A program made the position numbers and the translations under genes. Below are positions 24,682-32,268 of a stretch of 64,000 nucleotides of DNA, piece after piece. The stretch's first letter is position 1, and the number at the start of each line of letters is the position of its first letter. Below the pieces are notes generated by a model. The model was not told the DNA's origin, ran no database searches, and saw nothing but the letters and a program-made list of their open reading frames with translations. The DNA is from Streptomyces sp. NBC_01717 (lineage in GTDB: Bacteria; Actinomycetota; Actinomycetes; Streptomycetales; Streptomycetaceae): positions 1,798,001-1,862,000 of the forward strand of contig NZ_CP109178.1 of assembly GCF_036248255.1 (NCBI RefSeq), given 5' to 3'.

Positions 24682-26213
24682 GACGTCGGGCTCCCTTCCA
24701 TCACGAGGTCGAGTACGCGGTGCTCGTCGAGCTCCCGGGCGTCCGCCGTATGCACGACGCGGCCCTCGCGGAGCACCAGCACCCGGTCGGCGAGGCCCAG
24801 CACTTCGGGCACTTCGCTGGAGACCAGCAGGACGGCGAGGCCTTCGTCGGCCAGCCGGCGGATCACGGCGTAGAGCTCGGCGCGGGCGCCGACGTCGACG
24901 CCGCGGGTCGGTTCGTCGAGCAGCAGCACCCGGCAGCCGCGCAGCAGCCAGCGGGCCAGGACGGCCTTCTGCTGGTTGCCGCCGGAGAGAGTACGGACGG
25001 GGGTGTCCGGGTTGTCGGGGCGCAGCGACAGTTCACGGGTGGCGGTGCGGGCCGCCCGGCGCTCGGCCCCGCGGTCGAGCCAACCTGCCCTGGAGAAGCG
25101 GGACATGGAGGACACGGAGACATTGCGGGTGACGGATTCGAGCATCAGCAGGGCCTGCGCCTTGCGTTCCTCGGGGGCGAGCCCGATGCCCGCCGCGACG
25201 GCGGCGCGGACGCTGCCGGGGCGCAGCGGCCGCCCGCCGACCAGGACCCGGCCCGCGCTCGGCCTGCGGGCGCCGTAGATCGTCTCCAGGATCTCGGAGC
25301 GCCCGGAGCCGACCAGGCCGGCGAGGCCGACGATCTCGCCGGGCCGCAGCGCGAGGTCGAGCGGTGCGAACTCCCCTTCCCTGGCGAGCCCTTCGACGGT
25401 GAGTACGGGATCCTGCCGGGCGGCCTCCGTGACCTCCGCGGAGGCCTCGGGGCGCTGCGGGAAGACGTACTCGACGTTGCGGCCGGTCATCATGGCGACG
25501 ATGTCCCGTGTCGGGGTGGACTTGGCGGGCAGACCGACCGCGACGGCCCGCCCGTCCTTCAGCACGGTCACCCGGTCGCCGATCCGGCGGATCTCCTCCA
25601 GCCGGTGGGAGATGTAGACGACGGCGACACCGTCGGCGGTGAGTGAGGCGACGATACGGAAGAGGTTGTCGACCTCGTCGGGGTCGAGGGCGGCTGACGG
25701 CTCGTCCATCACGATGAGCCGTACGTCGTGGGAGAGCGCCCGTGCCATGGAGACGATCTGCTGCTGGGCCGCGGAGAGCGCGCCGACCGGGCGGGCGGGA
25801 TCGATCTCGGGGTGGCCGAGGCGCTTCAGCAGTGCGGCGGCCGCGGTCCGGCCCTCGCGGGTGCGGACGATGAAGCGGGCGGTGGTGGGTTCATGGCCGA
25901 GGAAGATGTTCTCGGCGACCGAGAGGCCCTCGACCAGGTCGAGTTCCTGGTAGATGGTGGCGATGCCGAGGCGCATGGCGGCGATCGGCGACTTCAGTGC
26001 GACGGGTGCGCCGCGCCAGGCGATCTCGCCGTCGTCGGGCTGGTGGGCTCCGGCGAGCACCTTGATGAGGGTCGACTTGCCGGCGCCGTTCTGCCCGAGC
26101 AGACAATGGACCTCACCGGCCTGGACCTCCAGGTCCACGCCGTCGAGAGCGCGCACACCGGGGAAAGACTTGGTGATGCCGGACATGGTGAGCAGGGGTG
26201 GTTCTGGTGCCAT
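24678..26213 (-). CDS. Sugar ABC transporter ATP-binding protein (double ATPase domain)
   Basis: A 511-residue cytosolic ATPase with two nucleotide-binding domains in one chain, as in RbsA/MglA. The first has Walker A GQNGAGKST (about 40-48), signature LSAAQQQIVSMARAL and Walker B LIVMDEPSAAL. The second has a degenerate Walker A (GLVGSGRSE), signature LSGGNQQKAVLARWL and Walker B VLLLDEPTRGVDVG. GAGGGG precedes the ATG by 8 bases. A 142-base gap separates it from the upstream ROK gene, which may hold a second promoter. Degeneration of the second Walker A site is normal in this family. Confidence 0.93.
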   Translation of the reverse strand: MAPEPPLLTMSGITKSFPGVRALDGVDLEVQAGEVHCLLGQNGAGKSTLIKVLAGAHQPDDGEIAWRGAPVALKSPIAAMRLGIATIYQELDLVEGLSVAENIFLGHEPTTARFIVRTREGRTAAAALLKRLGHPEIDPARPVGALSAAQQQIVSMARALSHDVRLIVMDEPSAALDPDEVDNLFRIVASLTADGVAVVYISHRLEEIRRIGDRVTVLKDGRAVAVGLPAKSTPTRDIVAMMTGRNVEYVFPQRPEASAEVTEAARQDPVLTVEGLAREGEFAPLDLALRPGEIVGLAGLVGSGRSEILETIYGARRPSAGRVLVGGRPLRPGSVRAAVAAGIGLAPEERKAQALLMLESVTRNVSVSSMSRFSRAGWLDRGAERRAARTATRELSLRPDNPDTPVRTLSGGNQQKAVLARWLLRGCRVLLLDEPTRGVDVGARAELYAVIRRLADEGLAVLLVSSEVPEVLGLADRVLVLREGRVVHTADARELDEHRVLDLVMEGSPTS

Positions 26214-26355
26214 GACAAATCCCCTCGGCGAAACGGGCCCCTGCTCGAGCGAAGCCGAGAGCTTGGGGAAGGGCCGGTGAGCGGGCAGGGCTGTACCAGG
26301 TGCGGGTGGTGCTCAGTTGCCGTTCAATCGCTGGTGCCGTACGGCCGGCCGAGGA

Positions 26356-27546
26356 TCAGGCCGGTGAGAACAGGTGGTCGCTGATGAGCCGGGCGGCGCC
26401 GATGACTCCGGCGGTCGGTCCCAACTCGCCCAGCACGATGGGAAGATTTCCGGTGGCCAGCGGCAGGGACTGCCGGTAGACCTGGGTCCGGACGCTGGCG
26501 AGGAGCGTGTGGCCGAGGCCGGTCACGCCGCCCCCGATCACCACCAGTCCGGGGTTGAAGAAGCTGACGAGTCCGGCGATGACCTGGCCGACCCGGTTGC
26601 CGCCCTCGCGGATCAGGTCGAGTGAGGTCGCGTCACCTGCCGCCGCCGAGGCGGCCACATCGGCGGCGGTGAGCCGGCCGGCCGACTCCAGCCGGGCCGC
26701 GAGTTCCTGCGACTGGCCCGTGCGCGCCGCGTCCTCGGCGTCGCGGGCCAGCGCCGCACCGCTGAAGTGGGCCTCCAGACAACCCCGGTTGCCGCAGGCG
26801 CATGCACGCCCGTCGGGTTCGACCTGGATATGCCCGATGTCGCCCGCACTGCCCGTCGTGCCGCGGTACACGTCGCCGCCGACGACGATGCCGCAGCCGA
26901 TGCCGGTACCGATCTTGACGCAGAGGAAGTCCCCCACGGAGCGTGCGACGCCTGCGTGCTGCTCCCCCATCGCCATCAGGTTCACATCGTTGTCGACCAT
27001 GACGGGGCAGCCCAGTTCCTGGCTGAGCGCCTCGCGGACCGGGAAACCGTCCCAGCCGGGCATGATCGGGGGTGCGACCGGTACGCCTTCGGGGAAGCGG
27101 ACCGGTCCGGGTACGCCGATGCCGGCGCCGTCGAAGCCTTCCGCGAGCCCGGAGGCCCGGAGCTTGGCCGCCATGGACAGCACCTGCTCGAAGACGGCGA
27201 CGGGTCCTTCGCGCACGTCCATGGGGTGGTTGAGGTGACCCAGGACCTCCAGCTCCGCGTTGGTGACCGCCACGTCGATCGATGTGGCGCCGATGTCGAC
27301 GCCGAGGAAGCGCAGTGCGGGAGCGAGCCGGATGTTGTGCGAGCGACGCCCGCCGCGGGAGGCGGCGAGTCCGTCGGCCACGACAAGTCCGGTCTCCAGC
27401 AGCCGGTCCACCTCGACGGCGAGCTTGGAGCGGGAGAGATCGATCTGATCCCCCAGCTGTGCCCGTGAGTTGGGCCCGTCGTCGCGCAACAGCCGGAGCA
27501 GTCGCGCCTGATGCGCATTCGCGGGTCGTGCCGTCATACGTCTCAC
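26356..27546 (-). CDS. ROK family transcriptional repressor
   Basis: A 396-residue regulator with an N-terminal winged helix (about 10-75, NAHQARLLRLLRDDGPNSRA) fused to a sugar-kinase-like ROK domain. The domain shows the ATP-binding GVDIGATSIDVAV, the sugar-site region MVDNDVNLMAMGEQ and the zinc motif CACGNRGCLEAH. Members bind operator DNA and release it on binding a sugar or phosphosugar. The GTG at 27546 was preferred because GGAGG is 5 bases before it; the ATG three codons later is too far away. It is the first gene of the ABC/oxidoreductase operon and probably represses it. A dyad at 27618-27654 upstream is its likely site. Confidence 0.9.
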   Translation of the reverse strand: MRRMTARPANAHQARLLRLLRDDGPNSRAQLGDQIDLSRSKLAVEVDRLLETGLVVADGLAASRGGRRSHNIRLAPALRFLGVDIGATSIDVAVTNAELEVLGHLNHPMDVREGPVAVFEQVLSMAAKLRASGLAEGFDGAGIGVPGPVRFPEGVPVAPPIMPGWDGFPVREALSQELGCPVMVDNDVNLMAMGEQHAGVARSVGDFLCVKIGTGIGCGIVVGGDVYRGTTGSAGDIGHIQVEPDGRACACGNRGCLEAHFSGAALARDAEDAARTGQSQELAARLESAGRLTAADVAASAAAGDATSLDLIREGGNRVGQVIAGLVSFFNPGLVVIGGGVTGLGHTLLASVRTQVYRQSLPLATGNLPIVLGELGPTAGVIGAARLISDHLFSPA

Positions 27547-27924
27547 GCGCCCCTCCCCGCCACATCGGCTCATCCGTCGGGCTTTCGAGTGGAACGTAGC
27601 AGCGGTTGCCGGGAGTGGGAAGAAGTTGCGCAGGAATCCGCTACAACTTTCTCCACACCGAGGACAAAGCTGGTTGCCTTGTCAGGGGCCCGCTTCGGCA
27701 CGGGTGCCTTCAGTGCACCGCGGCACGACGCGGCGGGGGAGTCAGCGGCGCCGGAACGGACCCTCCGGAGCCGCGCACACCGTGACCGCACATCGAATTG
27801 ACCGCGCGTCGATCTCGCCGGCTTCGCGACGACTCCCTTCCCTACGGGCGAGCCGGGGCGGCCTCACCGTCTCGCGATACCGCCCACGCCGCCCTCAGCT
27901 CCCGGCCGCGGATCGCGGCCGCAC
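27547..27924 (-). promoter_or_regulatory. Gene-free stretch with promoter and dyad operator of the ROK gene
   Basis: This 378-base region between the ROK start and the MarR stop has no credible gene. GGAAGAAGTTG (27618-27628) and CAACTTTCTCC (27644-27654) form an imperfect inverted repeat (9 of 11 pairs), 72 bases above the ROK GTG. The rest is unstructured apart from a small hairpin next to the MarR stop. Confidence 0.55.
27903..27921 (-). terminator. Hairpin after the MarR gene
   Basis: CGGCCGCG GAT CGCGGCCG, a perfect 8-base stem with a 3-base loop, begins 3 bases beyond the MarR stop at 27925. Confidence 0.55.
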
Positions 27925-28371
27925 TCAGTCGCGGGGCCAGGGACGGCCGTCGAGGCGCTCGATGTCGCGGTTGAGGCGCCCGAGGCAGTGCGCGAGCTGG
28001 GCCGCCTCCTCGGGCGTCCAGTCGGCCAGCACATGGGACAGGCCGTTCACGTTCTTGGCCCGGTCGTTGTCCAGGCGGCGCTTGCCTTCGGCGCTGATGG
28101 CGAACTTGCGGGCGATACCGCCCTCGGGGTCGGGGATGCGCTCGACGACACCGGCTCGCAGCATGGCGGCGGTCTGGCGGTTGAGGGTGGAGGTGTCCAG
28201 GCCGAAGGCGTCGCTGAGCTGACTGATGGACAACGGACCCTCGGCCTGGATGCGACTGAGGAGGATGTAGGCACTGCGGTCGAGTCGCCCGCTGCCCCGG
28301 TACGTGAGCAGATGCATGTACCGACTGAGAAGCATGGTCTCGAACTCGATCTGGTCAAGGGGCATGTCCAC
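27925..28371 (-). CDS. MarR family transcriptional regulator
   Basis: A 148-residue winged-helix regulator. The core runs LDRSAYILLSRIQAEGPLSISQLSDAFGLDTSTLNRQTAAMLRAGVVERIPDPEGG, with the recognition helix around LDTSTLNRQTAAM and the wing after it; flanking helices form the dimer. The GTG at 28371 has AAGGA 8 bases upstream; an ATG two codons inside is the alternative. It diverges from an MFS exporter gene, the standard layout in which a MarR protein represses an efflux pump and itself until a toxic ligand binds. The intervening TGCATG-rich DNA is the probable operator. Confidence 0.88.
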   Translation of the reverse strand: MDMPLDQIEFETMLLSRYMHLLTYRGSGRLDRSAYILLSRIQAEGPLSISQLSDAFGLDTSTLNRQTAAMLRAGVVERIPDPEGGIARKFAISAEGKRRLDNDRAKNVNGLSHVLADWTPEEAAQLAHCLGRLNRDIERLDGRPWPRD

Positions 28372-28440
28372 GCAGGGTTTCCTTCGGCCGCGGGCTTGCC
28401 TTCCTTTCAGGAAGGTCACCTTCCAGTAGATATATCACGA

Positions 28441-28513
28441 ATTGCATGCATGATGCATGTGAAGTGCATGAAGCACATCAAGTGTAGGGTGCACATCGAC
28501 TGCATGGTGCATC
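28441..28513. promoter_or_regulatory. TGCATG-rich operator between MarR and MFS genes
   Basis: Within 73 bases, TGCAT occurs six times (TTGCATGCATGATGCATG at 28443 onward, then GTGCATG, CTGCATGG, GTGCATC), with related GCACA words between. The region is AT-rich compared with its surroundings and covers the divergent promoters. Clustered, partly overlapping palindromes fit cooperative MarR binding. Confidence 0.6.
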
Positions 28514-28547
28514 TCGCCATGGCCCCGAAAAGCAAGAGGGAGTACCC

Positions 28548-30014
28548 GTGGACAGTCCCCAGCCCGCAGCACGCTCAGGCGGTGTTGTCGGCATCCTCGC
28601 CTTCGCGGGCATCGTGGCCGCGATCACGCAGACCCTGGTGGTGCCGCTGATCGCGGAACTGCCGAAGCTGCTCGACACCTCCGCATCGAACGCCTCATGG
28701 GTGATCACCGCCACGCTGCTGGCCGCCGCCGTGTCGACGCCCGTCGCCGGGCGCCTCGGCGACATGTACGGCAAGCGACGCATGCTGCTGACCTCCCTGA
28801 TTCCGCTGATCGCGGGCTCGGTGGTCTGCGCCCTGTCGTCCTCCGTCGTCCCGATGATCGCCGGTCGTGGTCTGCAGGGCCTGGGCATGGGCGTGGTACC
28901 TCTGGGCATCAGCCTCCTGCGCGACGTGGTGCCGGCCGAGAAGCTCGGCTCGTCCATCGCGATCATGAGTGCATCCATGGGGGTGGGCGGCGCGCTCGGC
29001 CTGCCCTTCGCCGCCGCGATCGCGGAGAACTCCAGTTGGCGGGTGCTGTTCTGGGTCGTCGCGGCCCTGGCCCTGGCCGTCGGCACGCTGATCTGGATCT
29101 TCGTGCCCGGGGACCGCGAGAACAAGGCCTCGGGCGGCTTCGACCTGCCCGGTGCCATCGGCCTGGGCAGCGCGCTGATCTGCCTGCTGCTCGCCGTCTC
29201 CAAGGGCGCCGACTGGGGCTGGGGCAGCGGCACCACACTCGGCCTGTTCGCCGCCGCTGTCATCGTGCTGCTGGTCTGGGGCTGGTGGGAGCTGCGCATC
29301 AGCGATCCGCTGGTCGACCTGCGGGTGACCGCCCGCCCGCAGGTACTGATGACCAACGCGGCCTCGATCCTGGTCGGGTTCGCGATGTACGCCCAGTCCC
29401 TGGTCGTGCCCCAGCTGCTGCAGCTGCCCGAGGCCACCGGCTACGGCCTGGGCCAGTCGATGCTCGCCATGGGCCTGTGGATGGCGCCGGCGGGCCTGAT
29501 GATGATGGTCATGTCGCCGATCGGCGCCAAGCTCTCTGCCGCCAAGGGCCCCAAGGTCACCCTGGCCGTGGGAAGCCTGATCATCGGCGTCGGCTACGGC
29601 ATCTCCCTGCCGATCATCAGCTCCGGCTCCACCTGGAGCCTGCTGGCCGTGACCATCGTCTGCAACACGGGCGTCGGCTTCGCCTACGGAGCGATGCCGG
29701 CCCTCATCATGGGTGCGGTCCCGCAGTCGGAGACCGCCTCCGCCAACAGTTTCAACACTCTGATGCGTTCGATCGGCAGCTCGGTCTCGGCCGCCGTGAT
29801 CGGTGTGGTCCTGGCCCAGCTGACCACCGACTTCGGCGGTTACGCCCTGCCTTCCGAGGACGGCTTCCGCATCGCCATGCTGATCGGCTGCGGCGTGGGT
29901 CTCGCGGCTGCGGTCGTTGCTTCCCTCATTCCCGTGAGGGCGGCGGCACGGCCGGGGGCCACCGTTCCCCAGCACACGGCCTCCGAGGTGACCGAGGCCG
30001 AAGTCAAGGCCTGA
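28548..30014 (+). CDS. MFS multidrug exporter, DHA2 (EmrB/QacA) type
   Basis: A 488-residue proton-driven exporter with about 14 transmembrane helices. Motif A is visible as GRLGDMYGKRRML (about 66-78), and motif C as VPLGISLLRDVVP followed by the helix-5 stretch ASMGVGGALGLPFAAAIAE. The GTG at 28548 is the natural start, with a short hydrophilic N terminus before helix 1. It is divergent from the MarR gene, which probably controls it, and ends at a strong hairpin. Substrate unknown; lipophilic drugs or an endogenous antibiotic are typical for this group. Confidence 0.9.
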   Translation: MDSPQPAARSGGVVGILAFAGIVAAITQTLVVPLIAELPKLLDTSASNASWVITATLLAAAVSTPVAGRLGDMYGKRRMLLTSLIPLIAGSVVCALSSSVVPMIAGRGLQGLGMGVVPLGISLLRDVVPAEKLGSSIAIMSASMGVGGALGLPFAAAIAENSSWRVLFWVVAALALAVGTLIWIFVPGDRENKASGGFDLPGAIGLGSALICLLLAVSKGADWGWGSGTTLGLFAAAVIVLLVWGWWELRISDPLVDLRVTARPQVLMTNAASILVGFAMYAQSLVVPQLLQLPEATGYGLGQSMLAMGLWMAPAGLMMMVMSPIGAKLSAAKGPKVTLAVGSLIIGVGYGISLPIISSGSTWSLLAVTIVCNTGVGFAYGAMPALIMGAVPQSETASANSFNTLMRSIGSSVSAAVIGVVLAQLTTDFGGYALPSEDGFRIAMLIGCGVGLAAAVVASLIPVRAAARPGATVPQHTASEVTEAEVKA

Positions 30015-30036
30015 CCGGCCGCCCACCACCCGAGCG

Positions 30037-30071
30037 AGGTTGTCCTGTCCCGTCACGGGGCAGGACAACCT
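30037..30071 (+). terminator. Hairpin terminator after the MFS exporter
   Basis: AGGTTGTCCTGTCCCG and CGGGGCAGGACAACCT pair over 16 positions with one G-U wobble, around a TCA loop. It starts 22 bases after the stop and also lies beyond the GntR gene ending from the other side. Confidence 0.85.
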
Positions 30072-30110
30072 GCTGTTGCGTGGTGTCGGGCTGAGCGCCC
30101 CTCAGCTCGT

Positions 30111-30788
30111 CTAGCCCTGTTCGCGCTGGTGGTACGTCTTGCGCGTGTGCTCCGTGTGCGTCCGCATGATCTCCGTGGCCCGCTGTTCGTCCCGCGAGGA
30201 GATCGCCGCAATCAGTGCGCGGTGCTCGATCCAGGACTGGGTGCCGCGCTGGCGGGCCACCGGGGTGTAGTACCAGCGGACCCGGCGGTCCACCTGTCCG
30301 GCGAGTTCGGCGAGGACGACATTGCCCGCCAGTTCCATGACCTTGGCGTGGAACGCGGCATTGGTGGCAACGGCGAGATCCACATCGTCGTCGGCGACGG
30401 CCTGCTCACCCTTGGCGCAGAGCTCTTCGAGCGCGGCGATGCCGGCCGTGCCCGAGTTGGCCGCGGCCAGCCGGGCGGCCTCGGCCTCCAGGAGCGTACG
30501 GACCGACAGCAACTGGTCCGCTTCCTCCTCGGTGGGTTCATGGACGAACGCACCTTGCGCGGGCCGCAGATCGACCCAGCCCTCGGTGTTCAGCCGCTGC
30601 AACGCCTCGCGCACCGGCTGTCGCGACACGCCGAGGTGTCCCGCGAGTTCGCTCTCGACCAGATGCTGGCCGGGGCGGAGCGCACGCGTGGTGATCAGTT
30701 CGAGCAGCGCCTCATAGACACGCTCGCGCAGCGGACCGGGCCGTTCCAGCTTCGGCACAGCCCCTTGCGGCAGTCCTGTGGACAACAT
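30111..30788 (-). CDS. GntR family regulator, FadR subfamily (FCD domain)
   Basis: A 225-residue repressor. The N-terminal winged helix (about 20-85) contains LRERVYEALLELITTRALRPGQ and the recognition segment LAGHLGVSRQPVREALQRL. The C-terminal all-helical FCD domain (about 95-215) has the metal- and ligand-site residues in HAKVMELAGN and EHRALIAAI. Ligands of FCD regulators are usually carboxylic acids. GGAGG stands 9 bases before the ATG at 30788. The box ATCGTCTACAGT lies 34 bases above its start; close relatives of the box lie in the fabH/fdhD and oxc promoters, so oxalate or formate control is plausible but unproven. Confidence 0.88.
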   Translation of the reverse strand: MLSTGLPQGAVPKLERPGPLRERVYEALLELITTRALRPGQHLVESELAGHLGVSRQPVREALQRLNTEGWVDLRPAQGAFVHEPTEEEADQLLSVRTLLEAEAARLAAANSGTAGIAALEELCAKGEQAVADDDVDLAVATNAAFHAKVMELAGNVVLAELAGQVDRRVRWYYTPVARQRGTQSWIEHRALIAAISSRDEQRATEIMRTHTEHTRKTYHQREQG

Positions 30789-30821
30789 CGCGGTCCCCCT
30801 CCGGGCGACGAGCAATTGCTT

Positions 30822-30833
30822 ATCGTCTACAGT
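30822..30833 (+). promoter_or_regulatory. Putative GntR operator in the gntR leader
   Basis: ATCGTCTACAGT fits the FadR-subfamily pattern TNGTNNAC and lies between the fabH stop and the gntR start. It is one of three related sites in this window (also 31948-31959 and 503-514, both on the minus strand) and suggests autoregulation. Confidence 0.5.
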
Positions 30834-30852
30834 CTACCGAGCACAATGGGGG

Positions 30853-31809
30853 TCAGGGACAGCGGATCACCTGACCTGCGTACGAAAGATTTCCGCCGAA
30901 CCCGAAAAGCAGCGCCGGGGCACCGCTCTCGACCTCACCCCGTTCGACCAGTTTCGACAGCGCCATGGGGATGGAAGCGGCGGATGTATTGCCCGAATCC
31001 ACTACATCGCGGGCGATGACGGCGTTGACCGCACCGATCTTCCGGGCGACCGGCTCGATGATCCGCAAATTGGCCTGATGCAGTACCACCGCAGCGAGAT
31101 CCTCGGGGGCGACCCCGGCCCTTTCGCACACCTTGCGCGCGATGGGCGGCAGTTGAGTGGTGGCCCAGCGGTAGACGGACTGCCCCTCCTGGGCAAAGCG
31201 CGGCGGCGTCCCCTCGATCCGCACCGCACGCCCCATCTCCGGCACCGAACCCCACAGCACGGGGCCGATTCCGGGCGCGGCGTCCGCATCGCCCCGCGGA
31301 TCCGCGACCACGACCGCGGCGCCCGCGCCGTCGCCGAGCAGGACGCAGGTGGAGCGGTCGGTCCAGTCGGCGATGTCGGCCATCTTGTCGGCACCGATCA
31401 CCAGCGCACGGGTCGCGGCGCCCGCCCGGACGGCGTGATCCGCGGTGGCGAGGGCGTGGGTGAAGCCGGAGCAGACCACATTGATGTCCATCACGGCCGG
31501 GGAACCCATGCCGAGCCGGGCGGCGACCCGCGCCGACATGCTCGGCGACCGGTCCATGGCGGTGGAGGTCGCGACGAGGACCAGATCGATGTCCGTGGGG
31601 AGCAGACCGGCCGCGGCGAGCGCCTTGGCCGCCGCGTGGGCGGCCATCTCGTCCACCGGCTCGTCAGGGCCTCCCACATGGCGAGTCTTGATCCCGACGC
31701 GACTGGTGATCCACTCGTCGCTGGTGTCGACCATGGCCGCCAGGTCGTCGTTGGTGAGCACCTTGGCGGGCTGATAGTGGCCGAGCGCCACGACACGTGA
31801 GCCGGTCAT
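30853..31809 (-). CDS. Beta-ketoacyl-ACP synthase III-like protein (KAS III)
   Basis: A 318-residue thiolase-fold protein close to FabH. The catalytic triad is intact: Cys 113 in NVVCSGFTHAL, His 244 in VVLHQANLRI and Asn 274 in DSGNTSAASIP, the same spacing as E. coli FabH. FabH condenses an acyl-CoA with malonyl-ACP. GAGGGGAACC precedes the ATG at 31809. It lies outside any fatty acid gene cluster, between the GntR gene and fdhD, and its promoter shares a GntR-type box with them. So it may be a specialised KAS III using an unusual starter, or a CoA-ester handling enzyme of the same regulon, rather than the housekeeping FabH. Confidence 0.88.
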   Translation of the reverse strand: MTGSRVVALGHYQPAKVLTNDDLAAMVDTSDEWITSRVGIKTRHVGGPDEPVDEMAAHAAAKALAAAGLLPTDIDLVLVATSTAMDRSPSMSARVAARLGMGSPAVMDINVVCSGFTHALATADHAVRAGAATRALVIGADKMADIADWTDRSTCVLLGDGAGAAVVVADPRGDADAAPGIGPVLWGSVPEMGRAVRIEGTPPRFAQEGQSVYRWATTQLPPIARKVCERAGVAPEDLAAVVLHQANLRIIEPVARKIGAVNAVIARDVVDSGNTSAASIPMALSKLVERGEVESGAPALLFGFGGNLSYAGQVIRCP

Positions 31810-31947
31810 GTAGAGGTTCCCCTCGCTACGTATGGCAGGAACTATCCAGTCTTGGTGGCTACCGCCCGGTACGGGTGCACGTGATCCCACAGGATTACCG
31901 GCCGAGGCTTGGAGGCTTGACAACACCCTTGACGCCTTTGAACGCAT

Positions 31948-31959
31948 ACTGTAGACAAT
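31948..31959 (-). promoter_or_regulatory. Putative GntR operator in the fabH/fdhD divergent promoter
   Basis: On the minus strand the site reads ATTGTCTACAGT, sharing 11 of 12 bases with the gntR leader box and 10 of 12 with the oxc promoter box. It lies 139 bases above the fabH ATG and 65 bases above the GTG of the plus-strand remnant/fdhD transcript. Confidence 0.55.
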
Positions 31960-32023
31960 ATTCGGTCGACTTGACATCGTCTCCTGTTCCCGCGCTCGGT
32001 CCTTCACCGAACGGAGAGCCCCC

Positions 32024-32263
32024 GTGAAAGTCGCAGTTGTCGGTGCCGGTGCGAACGAGCGGCTGACACACCCCCCTCGTACGCGAGGCCGGAGGCACGC
32101 TGCCGTCCGCGCCACCCACTGCGGCGTGGGAGGCGATCTCACACTCCATGTGCAGCACAATGAAATCGTCGAGGTCACCTCACCGCACGACAACCCGGTG
32201 ACCCACGGCAACCTCTGCATCAAGGGCCGTTTCGGCTTCCAACACGTACAGAATCGGGTTTAA
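32024..32263 (+). pseudogene. C-terminal remnant of a formate dehydrogenase iron-sulfur subunit joined to a foreign start
   Basis: A 79-codon frame with a proper start (GGAG then GTG). Residues 33-78 (CGVGGDLTLHVQHNEIVEV onward to NLCIKGRFGFQHVQNR) match the [4Fe-4S] region that begins molybdopterin formate dehydrogenases. Of the four cluster cysteines only Cys 33 and Cys 65 remain; the first is Ala and the third Gly. Residues 1-9 (MKVAVVGAG) look like the start of a dinucleotide-binding protein, so the frame appears to be a deletion joint. It ends 5 bases before fdhD. It cannot bind the cluster and is probably nonfunctional, though still translated. Confidence 0.7.
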
Positions 32264-32268
32264 CCGCC

